A stretch of 57,414 bases of DNA from Stenoxybacter acetivorans DSM 19021 (GCF_000745895.1 NZ_JQKE01000013.1:1-57414); one strand, 5' to 3'. Shown: positions 44,125-54,720, counted from the stretch's first letter. The notes: generated from the letters alone by a model not told the origin. Program-made: numbers and translations.

Positions 44125-44163
44125 AAACCGCGCCGCTGACGAATACTCGCAACGGCGCGGTTT
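44125..44163. terminator. Bidirectional terminator between metF and the SLC13 gene
   Basis: AAACCGCGCCG pairs perfectly with CGGCGCGGTTT (11 bp, 17-base loop). It lies between convergent metF and the transporter gene. The A/T-rich flanks could serve either strand. Confidence 0.8.
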
Positions 44164-44206
44164 GTATTTCAGCCAAATCCAAAATATCGGTGTTGGCTTG
44201 ATTTGC

Positions 44207-45592
44207 TTACATCAAAAAGAAGTACGCCCACAGCGATACCACCGCAATACACAACGCATTCAATACACCGCCCACAGTCATCATGTCTCGCTGCCGAATC
44301 AAACCGGTACCAAACACAATCGCGTTGGGCGGCGTTGCCACCGGCAACATAAATGCACAAGATGCACCAATGCCGATAATCAATACCATCACTTCTTTGG
44401 GCAAGCCCATTTGGTCGGCAACACTGGCAAAAATCGGAACAAGCAAAGCGGCAGAAGCGGTGTTGCTGGTAAATTCCGTTAAGATAATAATAAATGCTGC
44501 CACCGCAAGAATCACGATAAACGGATGTGCCAGTGCAAAAGTCGATGCCATTTGTTCACCCAACACTTTCGATGCACCGGAATTTTTCAGCAAATTACTC
44601 AAAGCAATGCCGCCGCCAAACAACAGCAGCACGCCCCAATCGGTATTTTCTGCCACTTCGTGCCAAGTTGCCAGCCCAAGCATAACCACCAACACCGCCG
44701 CAGTCAGCGCGATAAGGGCATCTTGATCAGTTAAGCCAAAAGCGGCTTTGAGTTTGCTGCTGAAAATCCACGCCAGTGCAGTACACACAAACAAAATTAA
44801 AGCAACAATGCGCGAACGCGTCCACGGAATATTTTCGCTGCTCAACACCGCATCGCTTTGGCTGAATTTCGGACGCAATACCAGATACAAAGACACCAGC
44901 ATCATCGGCAGCAACACCAACATCATCGGCAAACCGTGTTTCATCCAGCCGGCAAAATCCAAGCCCAAGGCTTTGGCGGCAATGGCATTGGGCGGAGAAC
45001 CGACAACCGTACCCAGCCCGCCGATACTGGCGCAATAAGCAATACCCAACAACACAAACACAAAAATTTTACGATCCTTGTTTTTGTCCAAATGGCTCAT
45101 CATACCCATAGCCAAGGGCAGCATCATCGCCGCCGTTGCCGTGTTGCTAATCCACATTGACAAAAAAGCGGTTACGCCAAATATCAGCAACACCGCCACC
45201 ATGAGATTGCCTTTAGACAATGAAATCAGCCATAAAGCAATTTTTCGGTCGAGTTTTTGAATGTGCAGTGCGGTTGCCAAAGCAAAACCGCCAAAGAAAA
45301 TATAAATAGTGGGATCGGCAAAACCGGTTAAGGCTTTTTTGGTGTCCATCTCGGGAATACCCACCACAGCCGCCAAAATCGGCACCAATAATGCAGTAAT
45401 GGTGATGTGCACCGCTTCGGTAAACCACAAAATCGCCACAAACAGCAAAATTGCCAGCCCTTTGTTGGCGTTAGTATCATACGGTAATATTAAATACAAA
45501 ATATAAGCCGCCAAAGCAGCAATTGCCACAATCACCAATCCTTTCAGATTGCCGCGCGGCATGTGTTCACTGAGCTGGTCATTTGCTTCCAT
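44207..45592 (-). CDS. SLC13/DASS family sodium:dicarboxylate-type symporter
   Basis: 461 residues from the ATG at 45592; GGAGA lies five bases ahead, while the longer frame lacks a site. About 12 hydrophobic helices. The two SNT-type motifs are present: WISNTATAAMMLPLAMGM and TEFTSNTASAALLVPIF, followed by PVATPPNAIVFGTG. Members bring in succinate, malate, citrate or sulfate with sodium. It stands alone, convergent to metF. Confidence 0.92.
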   Translation of the reverse strand: MEANDQLSEHMPRGNLKGLVIVAIAALAAYILYLILPYDTNANKGLAILLFVAILWFTEAVHITITALLVPILAAVVGIPEMDTKKALTGFADPTIYIFFGGFALATALHIQKLDRKIALWLISLSKGNLMVAVLLIFGVTAFLSMWISNTATAAMMLPLAMGMMSHLDKNKDRKIFVFVLLGIAYCASIGGLGTVVGSPPNAIAAKALGLDFAGWMKHGLPMMLVLLPMMLVSLYLVLRPKFSQSDAVLSSENIPWTRSRIVALILFVCTALAWIFSSKLKAAFGLTDQDALIALTAAVLVVMLGLATWHEVAENTDWGVLLLFGGGIALSNLLKNSGASKVLGEQMASTFALAHPFIVILAVAAFIIILTEFTSNTASAALLVPIFASVADQMGLPKEVMVLIIGIGASCAFMLPVATPPNAIVFGTGLIRQRDMMTVGGVLNALCIAVVSLWAYFFLM

Positions 45593-45863
45593 AAGATTCT
45601 CCGATTGAAAAAAGAAACCATTATTATTGAGGTGGGCTGAAAATAATAATGGGCATATTAAAAAGCAGTGATATTTCATCAAAAACATCGCCTTTTGGCA
45701 AATATTTTGGAAATCAATGCTAATCACGATAATAAAACCACACATATCGGCACGGTGTTATCATGCTTTTATATAGTTTACGCAGTATTATGCCAAATCA
45801 AACAACTGCCGTCTGTCCTGTAACTGCGGTATCATACAAAAAATTATTTTTCTAAGCACACAC

Positions 45864-46907
45864 ATGCTGCACACCGACAATCTTTCCGCCGCCGATACCC
45901 CGCCGCGTTTAATCAATGCTCAATCCGCTTCTGCCCAAGAAGATTTACTCGAACGTGCGCTACGCCCGAAAACTTTGGCAGATTATATCGGGCAGCACAA
46001 AGCCAAAGAGCAGCTGTCTATTTTTATTCAGGCAGCCAAAAAACGCGGCGAAGCCTTAGATCACACCTTATTGTTTGGTCCGCCGGGTTTGGGTAAAACC
46101 ACTCTGGCGCACATTATTTCACGGGAATTGGGTGTTAATCTGCGCCAAACATCAGGACCCGTGTTGGAACGCGCCGGGGATTTAGCGGCGCTGCTCACCA
46201 ATCTGGAAGCACACGATGTTTTATTTATTGATGAAATTCACCGCCTAAGTCCGGTGGTGGAAGAAATTTTGTATCCCGCACTGGAAGACTACCAACTCGA
46301 CATCATGATTGGCGAAGGTCCGGCGGCGCGTTCGGTAAAAATTGATTTGCCGCCGTTTACCTTAGTGGGGGCAACCACACGGGCGGGCATGCTCACCAAT
46401 CCGCTACGCGACCGTTTCGGCATTGTGGCACGGCTGGAGTTTTATAACCATACAGATTTAACCACCATTGTGGCGCGCTCCGCACAATTATTGCAGTTAA
46501 ACATCTCCGCAGAAGGTGCGGCAGAAATCGCCAAACGCAGCCGAGGCACACCGCGCATTGCCAATCGCTTGCTGCGCCGAGTGCGCGATTATGCCGAAGT
46601 CAAACACCAAGGCGAAATTGATGCCGCCATCGCCGATGCCGCCTTATTGATGCTGGACGTGGACACTTGCGGCTTAGACACGATGGACCGCCGCTTTTTA
46701 GAAGCCGTTTTATATAAATTTAATGGCGGCCCCGTGGGCTTGGATAATGTTGCCGCCGCCATCAGCGAATCTGCCGACACCATAGAAGATGTTATTGAGC
46801 CTTATTTAATTCAGCAAGGCTTTTTACAGCGTACCCCGCGCGGGCGCATGGCGACTGAACGCAGTTACCGTCATTTCGGTTTACCTGTGGTTGCCGCTGA
46901 ACCTTAG
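45864..46907 (+). CDS. ruvB: Holliday junction ATP-dependent DNA helicase RuvB
   Basis: 347 residues. Walker [13 protein letters not shown], Walker [10 protein letters not shown], sensor [19 protein letters not shown]-terminal winged helix with [15 protein letters not shown]. RuvB drives branch migration with RuvA. It is transcribed without ruvA or ruvC next to it. Confidence 0.97.
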   Translation: MLHTDNLSAADTPPRLINAQSASAQEDLLERALRPKTLADYIGQHKAKEQLSIFIQAAKKRGEALDHTLLFGPPGLGKTTLAHIISRELGVNLRQTSGPVLERAGDLAALLTNLEAHDVLFIDEIHRLSPVVEEILYPALEDYQLDIMIGEGPAARSVKIDLPPFTLVGATTRAGMLTNPLRDRFGIVARLEFYNHTDLTTIVARSAQLLQLNISAEGAAEIAKRSRGTPRIANRLLRRVRDYAEVKHQGEIDAAIADAALLMLDVDTCGLDTMDRRFLEAVLYKFNGGPVGLDNVAAAISESADTIEDVIEPYLIQQGFLQRTPRGRMATERSYRHFGLPVVAAEP

Positions 46908-46976
46908 ATTCCTCGTTACAATCATCATTTTCAAACCATTCATTCACCTGTTTTCAGGCAGCCGGAGTACAACATA

Positions 46977-47378
46977 ATGAAAAAAATGGCTTTTTTGTAC
47001 AGCACATTGACAATTCTTGCCTTATCCGCCTGTGCCACACCCGAACAAATCGCGGCACAGCAAGAACGTGAACGACGCGCCCAGCAAGAATTAGGCTTGC
47101 GTTTGGCGGCGCAATGCGATCAGGAAACCGCCGATTTAATGCGCCGCCAAGCAGAGAATCCTGCTTTCCTCACAGCCAAAGAAACACAAAAAGACGCTGA
47201 ACGCTACCGCGAAAAAATCAGCAATCCTTTGTTTCAAAGCTGCTACCAATTGGCATGGAATAATTACTTGAATCAAACCCGTTTGCAGCAAGCAGAAGAT
47301 TGGGCATGGCGGCAGCAGATGTACGATGATGATTGGCTGTTTCCGCGCTGGCGTTGCGGTCGATTCCACTGTCGGTAA
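46977..47378 (+). CDS. Small lipoprotein of unknown function
   Basis: 133 residues. Lipoprotein signal with lipobox ALSAC, then a Gln/Glu/Arg-rich helical segment (AAQQERERRAQQELG) and a Trp-rich C-terminus ending WRCGRFHCR, with two cysteines. GGAGT lies ten bases before the ATG. A partial uptake sequence lies just upstream (near 46953). Not recognised; its place between ruvB and mutS is conserved-looking but says little about function. Confidence 0.7.
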   Translation: MKKMAFLYSTLTILALSACATPEQIAAQQERERRAQQELGLRLAAQCDQETADLMRRQAENPAFLTAKETQKDAERYREKISNPLFQSCYQLAWNNYLNQTRLQQAEDWAWRQQMYDDDWLFPRWRCGRFHCR

Positions 47379-47442
47379 ACCGTTTTTTCAGGGCAATATA
47401 TAAAACAGCCCATAACCCCCAACTTGCAGCATAAGGCATCAC

Positions 47443-50055
47443 ATGAGCAACACCGTCAAACCACTCACTCCCATGATGGCGCAATACCTTGCCGTAAAAG
47501 CCGAACACACCGACAAACTGTTGTTTTACCGCATGGGTGATTTTTACGAGTTGTTTCTGACCGATGCGGAAGAAGCCGCCCGTTTGCTGGACATCACTCT
47601 CACCGCCCGCGGGCAAATGAATGGTGAACCCATTAAAATGGCGGGTGTTCCGTATCACGCCGCCGAACAATACCTTGCCAAACTCATCAAACTCGGCAAA
47701 AGCGTTGCTATTTGCGAACAAGTGGGCGAAGTGGGCGCGGGTAAAGGACCGGTAGAACGCAAAGTAACCCGTATTGTTACGCCCGGTACACTCACCGACA
47801 ACGCCCTTCTGGAAGATAAAGAAACCAACCGCATCGCCGCCATTTACCCCCTGAAAAAACGCATCGGGCTGGCATGGCTGTCGTTACAAAGCGGTGAATT
47901 CAAAACCAAACACACCACCGCAGAAGCCTTACCGCACGAATTGGCACGGCTTCAAGCCGCTGAAATCTTAGTACCCGACAACGTTGCCGATGACTTAACC
48001 TTGCCCAATCAACGCCTCACCCGCCTAAATCATTGGCAATTTGCCGCCGACAGCGGCACGGAGTTGATTCAGCGGCACTTTGGCAGCCAAGATTTACGCG
48101 CATTTGGTTTAACACCGAAAGACGATGACGCCGCCATCGGTGCGGCGGCGGCATTATTGAATTATGCCCGCCAAACCCAAAGCCAAATTCCGCATCACTT
48201 AGACAACCTCAGCCTAGACGACGGCGGGCAATACCTTGACATGGACGCCGCCACCCGCCGCAATCTGGAATTAACCCAAACCTTAAGCGGTCAAAAATCA
48301 CCCACTTTATTATCGGTTTTAGACCATTGTGCCACCCACATGGGCAGCCGCTTATTGGCATTGTGGCTGCACCACCCTTTGCGCCGCAGAACACACATCG
48401 AAACGCGGCAACATGCGGTGCAATCGCTCGCACCTCATTGGCACATCATTCATGACATGCTGAACGGCGTATCGGACATTGAACGGATTGCCGCCCGCAT
48501 TGCCGTGGGCAGTGTCCGCCCGCGTGATTTATCCGCCCTGAGCAACAGTTTAAATATCCTTGCCGCTTTCAGGCTGCCTGAAAACGATGCGCTGAACAAC
48601 AGCAGTTTGGTGGCCACCTTGCTGTCTGTTTTTCCGCAAGGACAAGCCATTGCCGACCTCATTACCGCTGCCATTCTGCCCGAGCCTGCCGTGTGGCTGC
48701 GCGACGGCGGTGTTATCAATGATGGCTATCACGCCGAATTGGACGATCTGCGCCGCATTCAAAATCACGGCGACGAATTTTTACAGCAATTGGAAGCAAG
48801 AGAACGGACACGCACCGGCATCAGCACCTTAAAAGTGGAATTCAACCGCGTCCACGGTTTTTACATTGAGCTGAGTAAAGCCCAAGCCGAAAACGCCCCT
48901 GCTGACTACCAGCGCCGCCAAACCCTGAAAAATGCCGAGCGCTACATCACGCCTGAACTCAAAATTTTTGAAGACAAGGTATTAAATGCGCAGGAAAATT
49001 CACTTGCCTTGGAAAAACGGCTGTATGATGCTTTCATCGTTCAGCTACAAACCCATTTACCTGTTTTACAGCAATGTGCCAAAGCCACCGCCCAATTGGA
49101 CGTACTCAGCTGCTTGGCAGCCAATCTGCATGAAGCGGATTATTGCTTACCGCAATGGGTGGACTATCCCTGCATTCACATCAACCATGGTCGCCACCCC
49201 GTGGTTGCCGCACAAACGGCGGCATTCACACCCAATCACACCCGATTGGACGACAAACGCCGGCTGATGCTGATTACCGGTCCGAATATGGGTGGCAAGT
49301 CCACCTATATGCGTCAAACCGCGCTGATTGTATTGCTCGCCCACATCGGCGCACCCGTTCCTGCGCAATCCTGCACGCTGGGTGCGATTGACCACATTTT
49401 CACCCGCATTGGTGCGTCTGACGACTTGGCTGGCAACCGTTCCACATTTATGGTGGAAATGTCAGAAACCGCCTACATTCTGCGCCATGCCACCGAGCAA
49501 TCGCTGGTTTTAATGGACGAAGTCGGCCGCGGCACATCCACGTTTGACGGCTTGGCATTGGCACAAGCAATTGCCGAGCATCTGCTGCAAAAAAACCGCA
49601 GTTTCACCCTGTTTGCCACCCATTATTTTGAATTAACCCGATTACCCGAACAGCACGCCGCCGCCGTAAACATGCACCTTGCCGCATTGGAACAAGGGCA
49701 TGACATCGTTTTCTTACACCGCATTGAACCGGGTCCTGCCAGCAAAAGCTACGGCATCGCCGTTGCCAAACTGGCAGGTTTGCCCGCCCGCGCCCTCACT
49801 GCCGCCCGCAAGCATCTGCATGACTTGGAACAACACGCTGCCGCAACACAAACTCAACTGGATATTTTCACCTCATCTGCTCCGGTTTTTCAGGCAGCCG
49901 CAACAGACAATGATGTGCCCGGTCAAACAATATCTGATGAATTGGCACAACTGCTGAGTAAATGTACACCCGATGAACTGACGCCAAAAACAGCATTGGA
50001 TTATGTGTATCGGCTCAAAGAATGCTGGCAAAATGGACAACAGCACACAGACTGA
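47443..50055 (+). CDS. mutS: DNA mismatch repair protein MutS
   Basis: 870 residues, full length. Mismatch-recognition segment near the N-terminus ([13 protein letters not shown], containing the Phe-x-Glu), Walker [14 protein letters not shown], Walker [17 protein letters not shown], then a helix-turn-helix. It finds base mismatches and starts repair. Loss of mutS would raise repeat slippage, so the intact gene matters for the simple repeats seen elsewhere in this window. An uptake sequence lies inside the gene (48568-48582). Confidence 0.97.
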   Translation: MSNTVKPLTPMMAQYLAVKAEHTDKLLFYRMGDFYELFLTDAEEAARLLDITLTARGQMNGEPIKMAGVPYHAAEQYLAKLIKLGKSVAICEQVGEVGAGKGPVERKVTRIVTPGTLTDNALLEDKETNRIAAIYPLKKRIGLAWLSLQSGEFKTKHTTAEALPHELARLQAAEILVPDNVADDLTLPNQRLTRLNHWQFAADSGTELIQRHFGSQDLRAFGLTPKDDDAAIGAAAALLNYARQTQSQIPHHLDNLSLDDGGQYLDMDAATRRNLELTQTLSGQKSPTLLSVLDHCATHMGSRLLALWLHHPLRRRTHIETRQHAVQSLAPHWHIIHDMLNGVSDIERIAARIAVGSVRPRDLSALSNSLNILAAFRLPENDALNNSSLVATLLSVFPQGQAIADLITAAILPEPAVWLRDGGVINDGYHAELDDLRRIQNHGDEFLQQLEARERTRTGISTLKVEFNRVHGFYIELSKAQAENAPADYQRRQTLKNAERYITPELKIFEDKVLNAQENSLALEKRLYDAFIVQLQTHLPVLQQCAKATAQLDVLSCLAANLHEADYCLPQWVDYPCIHINHGRHPVVAAQTAAFTPNHTRLDDKRRLMLITGPNMGGKSTYMRQTALIVLLAHIGAPVPAQSCTLGAIDHIFTRIGASDDLAGNRSTFMVEMSETAYILRHATEQSLVLMDEVGRGTSTFDGLALAQAIAEHLLQKNRSFTLFATHYFELTRLPEQHAAAVNMHLAALEQGHDIVFLHRIEPGPASKSYGIAVAKLAGLPARALTAARKHLHDLEQHAAATQTQLDIFTSSAPVFQAAATDNDVPGQTISDELAQLLSKCTPDELTPKTALDYVYRLKECWQNGQQHTD

Positions 50056-50062
50056 ACATAAA

Positions 50063-50112
50063 AATACCCATACACTTACTTAATATAAAACATCAAGAAG
50101 TATATGGGTATT
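50063..50112. terminator. Hairpin after mutS
   Basis: AATACCCATA pairs with TATGGGTATT (10 bp) across about 30 bases, starting 8 bases after the mutS stop. The loop is long and no T tract follows, so the strength is uncertain. Confidence 0.45.
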
Positions 50113-50283
50113 CGCCCCGAGAATATCGGAAATAAATTTAATGATGATAATTCTTTTTCCGCTAAAACCAATTTTGATCTTGTTTTTAAAATTTCATGAA
50201 TAAATAATGTACTTATTAATGGAATAGCAATAAAAACCAATAAATTATTTCATGATTATCTGTTTTTTTATCACTGAAATACT

Positions 50284-50981
50284 CTATCTCTCGTTGGCAT
50301 CATAGATGATTTCTTTTTCAGGAGGCGGTATTCCATCGGTTGGTTCATAATAATAGACATTATATATCAGTAATACTTTTCCTGTGTTGCCGTCTATTTC
50401 CTCATTGCGTATCATTTGGTTGCCGCTTTTGTCAAATCCTTGGGTAAGCCAACTTATATACCACATAGGGTGGTTATTTTCGTTTTCTCTGGAAACATGA
50501 GTGAAAGGATCTAATAAATCTGCACCCTTGCTTTCCATATGGGCTTTGATTTTTTCCCAAGGGTAGTTTTTATAGGGCGCATCATAATCGGTCTGTTCTA
50601 CTATATTTCCCCTTTCATCATAGTCCGTCCAAATGCCCTTATTAAACCCACCACTCCAAAAATATAATCCTTTTTGTGCCAGAATTCCATTTGGGTAAAA
50701 GTATTTTCCCATTGTAAAAATCTCTTTATTGTTTGTTATTTCTACAATATAACCCTCTTCCCCGTGTTTGATTTGGCGGATTCTATTTTCCTCTTTATCT
50801 GTAAAATTCCATTCTCTATTTTTCTGATGTTTATTAAACTCTTCTATATCAAATCTCTCTATAATCATATTTTTTTAATTATTTTTTGTTGATTATTTAT
50901 TGTTTTTTCTATTTCTTTATTTTGCCCGCTGCATGAAACCATGAGCAATCCCAGACATAAATATAATATTGGTTTTTTCAT
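50284..50981 (-). pseudogene. Frameshifted lipoprotein, paralogue of the 51300-52010 gene
   Basis: The downstream 194 codons (50284-50868) form an open frame beginning MIIERFDIEEFNKHQK. Upstream, from the ATG at 50981, another frame encodes a lipoprotein signal: MKKPILYLCLGLLMVSC, then SGQNKEIE and a Lys/Asn/Gln-rich stretch. It stops in a run of seven A residues (50870-50876). One added A would join the two. The intact paralogue has the same order: signal, lipobox, KKNN linker, MIEKFDF. Either the gene is phase-variable at the A run or it is broken. Confidence 0.75.
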
Positions 50982-51147
50982 AATTTATTTTTTCCTTGAT
51001 AACTAAACTATTTTCCCTTATGATATCCCATTGCTATTTTTATATGCCATAATGGGTATCGGTGTAATCCATAATATTTTCCGTAATTTTCCGTGGAAAA
51101 GTAAAGGCACTGTCGTTGTCAAAAGTGTGACAAAGGCTCATTGTGTG

Positions 51148-51309
51148 TCATATTTCATGTGCTAATGTACCATCGCTTTGGCGGAACGCTTGCCACTGCT
51201 CTTTGGCATAGACTCTGCCCTTGAACACTTGATAAGTATTTTGGGAAAGGTCTTTTAGAAAAGAATATGGCGTACTCGGAGATTTTTTAAGACTGTTGAT
51301 TAAATTCCC
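51148..51309 (-). pseudogene. Coding-like fragment, possible toxin C-terminus remnant
   Basis: About 52 codons open on the minus strand without a start codon: INSLKKSPSTPYSFLK, then NTYQVFKGRVYAKEQW, then QAFRQSDGTLAHEI and a stop. It overlaps the last codons of the lipoprotein gene by a few bases. The stretch reads like the end of a larger protein, and the surrounding lipoprotein paralogues look like immunity genes. I cannot assign a family. Nothing recognisable fills 50982-51147. Confidence 0.4.
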
Positions 51310-52010
51310 ATCTCCCTGCATTCCTGCAACGGCGAAGTTTCCGAAATCTTTCCGGTTTCACCATCCATATAATAACATATAGGAATATATGCAGAAGGTT
51401 CGCCTATATCGGGAAAGTTGGCCGGGCCATCATTGGATCTTCCTTTAACAATTCCTATTGTCCATATTTTTTTCCGTTCCATTATGTTAAAATCCAACCA
51501 GAAAACCTGCATTCCGTCTTCATCTACTCTTCCTTTTCCTGTTTTTAAATCAATATAACCTTTTTCCTGAAGAAATTCCAACACCTGCAGGGGCTTGATT
51601 TTTCCAAATTTTTGGTCTTCATCTACCTGTTTTACCAAGCCGCCATCTCTATCGTAATAATAAGATGTCCTTACTTTTACATGACTGCCTATAAAGGTCT
51701 CCTTTTTCTTTATATTTCCATTAGCATAAAATTCTTTATACACGGTGTAAAAACTCGGACTGGGCAGTCTCTCATATTGGAATCCTCCATTTTTGTCAAA
51801 ATCCATTAAATATACAGTATTCCCGTTAGGCAGGGTATATTCCTCGGAACCATTATGGGTTTTATTATAGATATCAAAGTCAAATTTTTCTATCATGACA
51901 CTTTTTTCTGTCATGACATTATTTTTTTTAGGGGTTAATGTATCTTTTTTTTCTTGTCCGCTGCATGAGCTCAACAGCAAAACAAGTAGAATAATCGGTA
52001 TTATTTTCAT
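51300..52010 (-). CDS. Lipoprotein of the duplicated immunity-like family
   Basis: 236 residues. Lipobox LLLSSC, then a Lys-rich linker and MIEKFDFDIYNK. The body contains antitoxin-like repeats of the YwqK/MORN sort (YKEFYANGNIKKKETF, SYYYDRDGGLVKQ). Its C-terminal third carries YYMDGETGKI, also seen in the fragment upstream (YKMNGETGKV). It is AT-rich, unlike its neighbours. Family assignment is uncertain; membrane-anchored immunity or surface lipoprotein is most likely. Confidence 0.7.
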   Translation of the reverse strand: MKIIPIILLVLLLSSCSGQEKKDTLTPKKNNVMTEKSVMIEKFDFDIYNKTHNGSEEYTLPNGNTVYLMDFDKNGGFQYERLPSPSFYTVYKEFYANGNIKKKETFIGSHVKVRTSYYYDRDGGLVKQVDEDQKFGKIKPLQVLEFLQEKGYIDLKTGKGRVDEDGMQVFWLDFNIMERKKIWTIGIVKGRSNDGPANFPDIGEPSAYIPICYYMDGETGKISETSPLQECREMGI

Positions 52011-52176
52011 AATTTAATGGTTTTATAAATGGCACGGTGACTTTTTTAGGATTTCCTTTATCATCGTATTCTGTTACTTTGCCTGTTTCTCCATTCATTT
52101 TATATGCCAGCAATAAGTAAAAGACTTTTCTATTGATGTCTTTTTTCTTAGGAGGAATAATTTTTTTGTTTATGAC
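52011..52176 (-). pseudogene. C-terminal fragment of a third lipoprotein paralogue
   Basis: Open minus-strand stretch reading NKKIIPPKKKDINRK, then VFYLLLAYKMNGETGKV, then TEYDDKGNPKKVTVPFIKP. It continues in frame across the start of the intact lipoprotein gene to a stop at 51928. The MNGETGK core matches MDGETGK of the intact paralogue and DGNTGK of the frameshifted one. There is no N-terminus, so it is a decayed copy. Confidence 0.6.
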
Positions 52177-52455
52177 TGAATTTTTTCAGAATGTTCAGTC
52201 TCCGAAAAAACTGGGGCAGAGCAAGACTAAGGTAATCATCGATAAAAAAGCACAGCCTTTATTGTCTATTACTTAATTCGTGAATTTTATTGGCAAAATC
52301 AGGCTACTGCTGACAAGTAAATCCGGCAGCTCTTGCCTCAAAATAAATCATTGTCTCAGATTTTATAAATGGTATCTTGCCGAAACCCTTAGGCAAAAAA
52401 TAAATATGATTTGTAATACCTGCTGCACCCGTACTGCCAATACCGGAAACAGCCG
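52177..52455. other. Remainder of the gap before ribB, with a coding-like fragment
   Basis: The minus strand from about 52455 to a stop at 52304 is open and reads SGIGSTGAAGITNHIYFLP, then KGFGKIPFIKSETMIYFE, then ARAAGFTCQQ. It has no start codon. It looks like the C-terminus of an unknown protein, perhaps another toxin tail. Nothing is seen in 52177-52303. Confidence 0.4.
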
Positions 52456-53556
52456 TTAATTTTTAACGCTGTCATCGGCTTCTTCAAAGCCGACAATTTC
52501 CAACCCAAATCCGGTTAAACCGCTGAATGAAGACGGTTTACCCATTACCCGCATTTTTTTTACATTCAATCCCGCCAAAATTTGCGCACCAATACCATAG
52601 GTTTTTCTGTCCCAACGTCTGCCTTGATGAACACCCTGCGGCAAAGTACGGTCAAGCAAAGCAGCACCATTTTCGGTGCGGTGCAATAAAATCACCACGC
52701 CCGCATCGGCTGCCTGAATATGCTGCAAAGCGGCGGGCAAGCTCCATGTGTGCTGCGGATTGGGGCTGATAAAATCCATAACACTAAACGGTTCATGCAC
52801 ACGCACCAGCACTTCTTTTTCCTGATTAAGATTGCCTTTCACCAAAGCCAAATGGGTCTCTCCGGAAAGTTTATCCACATAAACATGCTGTCTGAACTCA
52901 CCCCAAGGTGTGATAACAAGGTTGTCGCCCATTTCTTCCAGCAGATTTTCGGTGCGGCTGCGGTATTCAATTAAATCCGCAATGGTGGCAATTTTGATGC
53001 CGTGCTGCTGAGCAAAAGCCTGCAACTGGGGCATCCGCGCCATCGTGCCGTCATCATTGATGATTTCACAAATCACCGCCGCACCAATCAAGCCGCACAT
53101 TTGCGCCAAATCCACACTGGCTTCGGTGTGTCCTGCGCGCACCAACACACCGCCTTTTTGTGCGCGCAACGGAAAAATATGCCCGGGCTGAACAATGTCT
53201 TCCGCTTTCGCGGTGGGCGAAACAGCGGTTTGAACGGTGAGTGCGCGGTCTGCGGCAGAAATACCCGTCGAAATACCGTGTGCCGCTTCAATGGAAACCG
53301 TGAAATTCGTTCCGTATTGCGCACCGTTTTTTTGTGTCATCAGCGGCAGATGCAACCTGTCCACCATGCTCTCTTCCATAGGCAAACACACCAAACCTCT
53401 GGCGTGTTTAATCATAAAATTAATGGATTCGGGCGTAACAAACTGCGCCGCCATGATTAAATCACCCTCATTTTCACGGTCTTCCGCGTCAGTGAGAATC
53501 ACCATTTTGCCGGCTTTAATGTCAGCAAGAATTTCAGGAATGGCAGAAATGCTCAT
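52456..53556 (-). CDS. ribB: 3,4-dihydroxy-2-butanone 4-phosphate synthase with degenerate RibA-like domain
   Basis: 366 residues from the ATG at 53556 (GGAAGA seven bases ahead). The N-terminal RibB domain has DAEDRENEGDLIMAAQF and GHTEASVDLAQMCG and should make dihydroxybutanone phosphate from ribulose 5-phosphate for riboflavin. The C-terminal half is shaped like GTP cyclohydrolase II but lacks the zinc cysteines: where RibA has C-x10-C-x-C, this protein has PNPQHTWSLPAALQH. The second activity is therefore probably absent. A separate ribA is expected elsewhere. No FMN riboswitch is visible upstream. Confidence 0.92.
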   Translation of the reverse strand: MSISAIPEILADIKAGKMVILTDAEDRENEGDLIMAAQFVTPESINFMIKHARGLVCLPMEESMVDRLHLPLMTQKNGAQYGTNFTVSIEAAHGISTGISAADRALTVQTAVSPTAKAEDIVQPGHIFPLRAQKGGVLVRAGHTEASVDLAQMCGLIGAAVICEIINDDGTMARMPQLQAFAQQHGIKIATIADLIEYRSRTENLLEEMGDNLVITPWGEFRQHVYVDKLSGETHLALVKGNLNQEKEVLVRVHEPFSVMDFISPNPQHTWSLPAALQHIQAADAGVVILLHRTENGAALLDRTLPQGVHQGRRWDRKTYGIGAQILAGLNVKKMRVMGKPSSFSGLTGFGLEIVGFEEADDSVKN

Positions 53557-53576
53557 TATGTGTTCTTCCAAAATGG

Positions 53577-54698
53577 TTAAATCCGAGTTAATTGCCACAA
53601 TGTGGTGGTTTCCTGCATTCGTGCCGCATGCAGCGGATTATCGGTTTGCTGCGTTTTGGGGTGGCTTGGACGGATACTGCTGCGGGCAATCACCTGCAAA
53701 CCGGCTGCCTGAAACCATTGTTGCAGTGCATCGGGTGATCGCAAGCCCAAGTGTTCCGCTAAATCAGACATAATCAGCCACACTTGTCCGCTTTCTGTTA
53801 AATGCCCGCTCGCGCCGTTTAAAAAAGCTTGCAGCATGGCATGCTGCGGATCATAAAGCGCGGTTTCTATATCAGCGGCGGGTTTGGCAGGCAGCCACGG
53901 CGGATTGCACACAATTAAATCGGCTTTGGCTGCCGCTACCGGAAATAAATCAGCGGCTTGAACAGCCACTTGTCCGGTTAAACCCAATCGCTCAATATTG
54001 GCGTTTGCCGCTGCCAACGCACGCGGATTAATATCGGTTGCTATAATCTTTTGTACACCGCGCCGAACCAGCACAGCCGCCAGCACACCACTGCCTGTGC
54101 CGATGTCCCACGCTGTTCGGCAAGGATTCGGCAGCACAGCTTGTGCTGTCAAATCAATGTATTCGCCGCGAATCGGTGAAAATACGCCAAACGGCACATG
54201 AATGGTTTGTTGATCCAAAGCAGCAACCGCAATGCCCTGCTTGTGCCATTCGTATGCACCAATATAACCCAGCAATAAGTGCAACGGCAGTAAAAATGGT
54301 TCATTCGGCAAATTCAAACCGGCATCACGCAAAGCATCGGCGATACTCGGTGCGCGCGGGTTACTTAACTTCGCCTCACCGTTCACTTCCAGCAACAATA
54401 ATTGGAACAAGCGGCTTTGCTGCGCCTGCTGCATTCGATAGCGATGAAAATCATTTTGCACACGGTTTTTACCGCGAACGCGTTTTTTAATCGCCGCCAG
54501 TAATTGCTTCGCCTGATGATAATCACCGCGCCACAGCAATGCCGTTTGTGCGTGCATTAAAGTCAAGGCTTTATCAGCACCGACGGCATCAACCGATACA
54601 ATTTTTTTGGGTATTGCCGCGCCATTGCCCTGATGCCAGCGCGCTTGCCGTGTTTGCCCGTTTTCCGTCCAAGTAAGCCATGTATTCATGCTCTGCAT
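53577..54698 (-). CDS. Class I SAM-dependent methyltransferase (small-domain type)
   Basis: 373 residues. SAM site DIGTGSGVLAAVLVRRG, then DINPRALAAANANIERLG, and the catalytic NPPW (VCNPPWLP), as in N5-glutamine or amino-purine methyltransferases of the PrmC/RsmC sort. The N-terminal 150 residues are a separate helical domain. Two possible starts (54698 or 54689) have no clear ribosome-binding site. It lies 20 bp before ribB on the same strand. Target unknown. Confidence 0.8.
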   Translation of the reverse strand: MQSMNTWLTWTENGQTRQARWHQGNGAAIPKKIVSVDAVGADKALTLMHAQTALLWRGDYHQAKQLLAAIKKRVRGKNRVQNDFHRYRMQQAQQSRLFQLLLLEVNGEAKLSNPRAPSIADALRDAGLNLPNEPFLLPLHLLLGYIGAYEWHKQGIAVAALDQQTIHVPFGVFSPIRGEYIDLTAQAVLPNPCRTAWDIGTGSGVLAAVLVRRGVQKIIATDINPRALAAANANIERLGLTGQVAVQAADLFPVAAAKADLIVCNPPWLPAKPAADIETALYDPQHAMLQAFLNGASGHLTESGQVWLIMSDLAEHLGLRSPDALQQWFQAAGLQVIARSSIRPSHPKTQQTDNPLHAARMQETTTLWQLTRI

Positions 54699-54720
54699 TG
54701 TACGCTTTAATCAGCATTCT

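Noticed and set aside
44090-45506. Several plus-strand frames of 60-147 codons opposite the SLC13 gene
   Set aside because: They mirror the codon structure of the clear transporter gene on the other strand.
53557-53598. Longer start of ribB overlapping the methyltransferase gene
   Set aside because: The ATG at 53556 has a good ribosome-binding site and the usual RibB N-terminus; the longer form does not.
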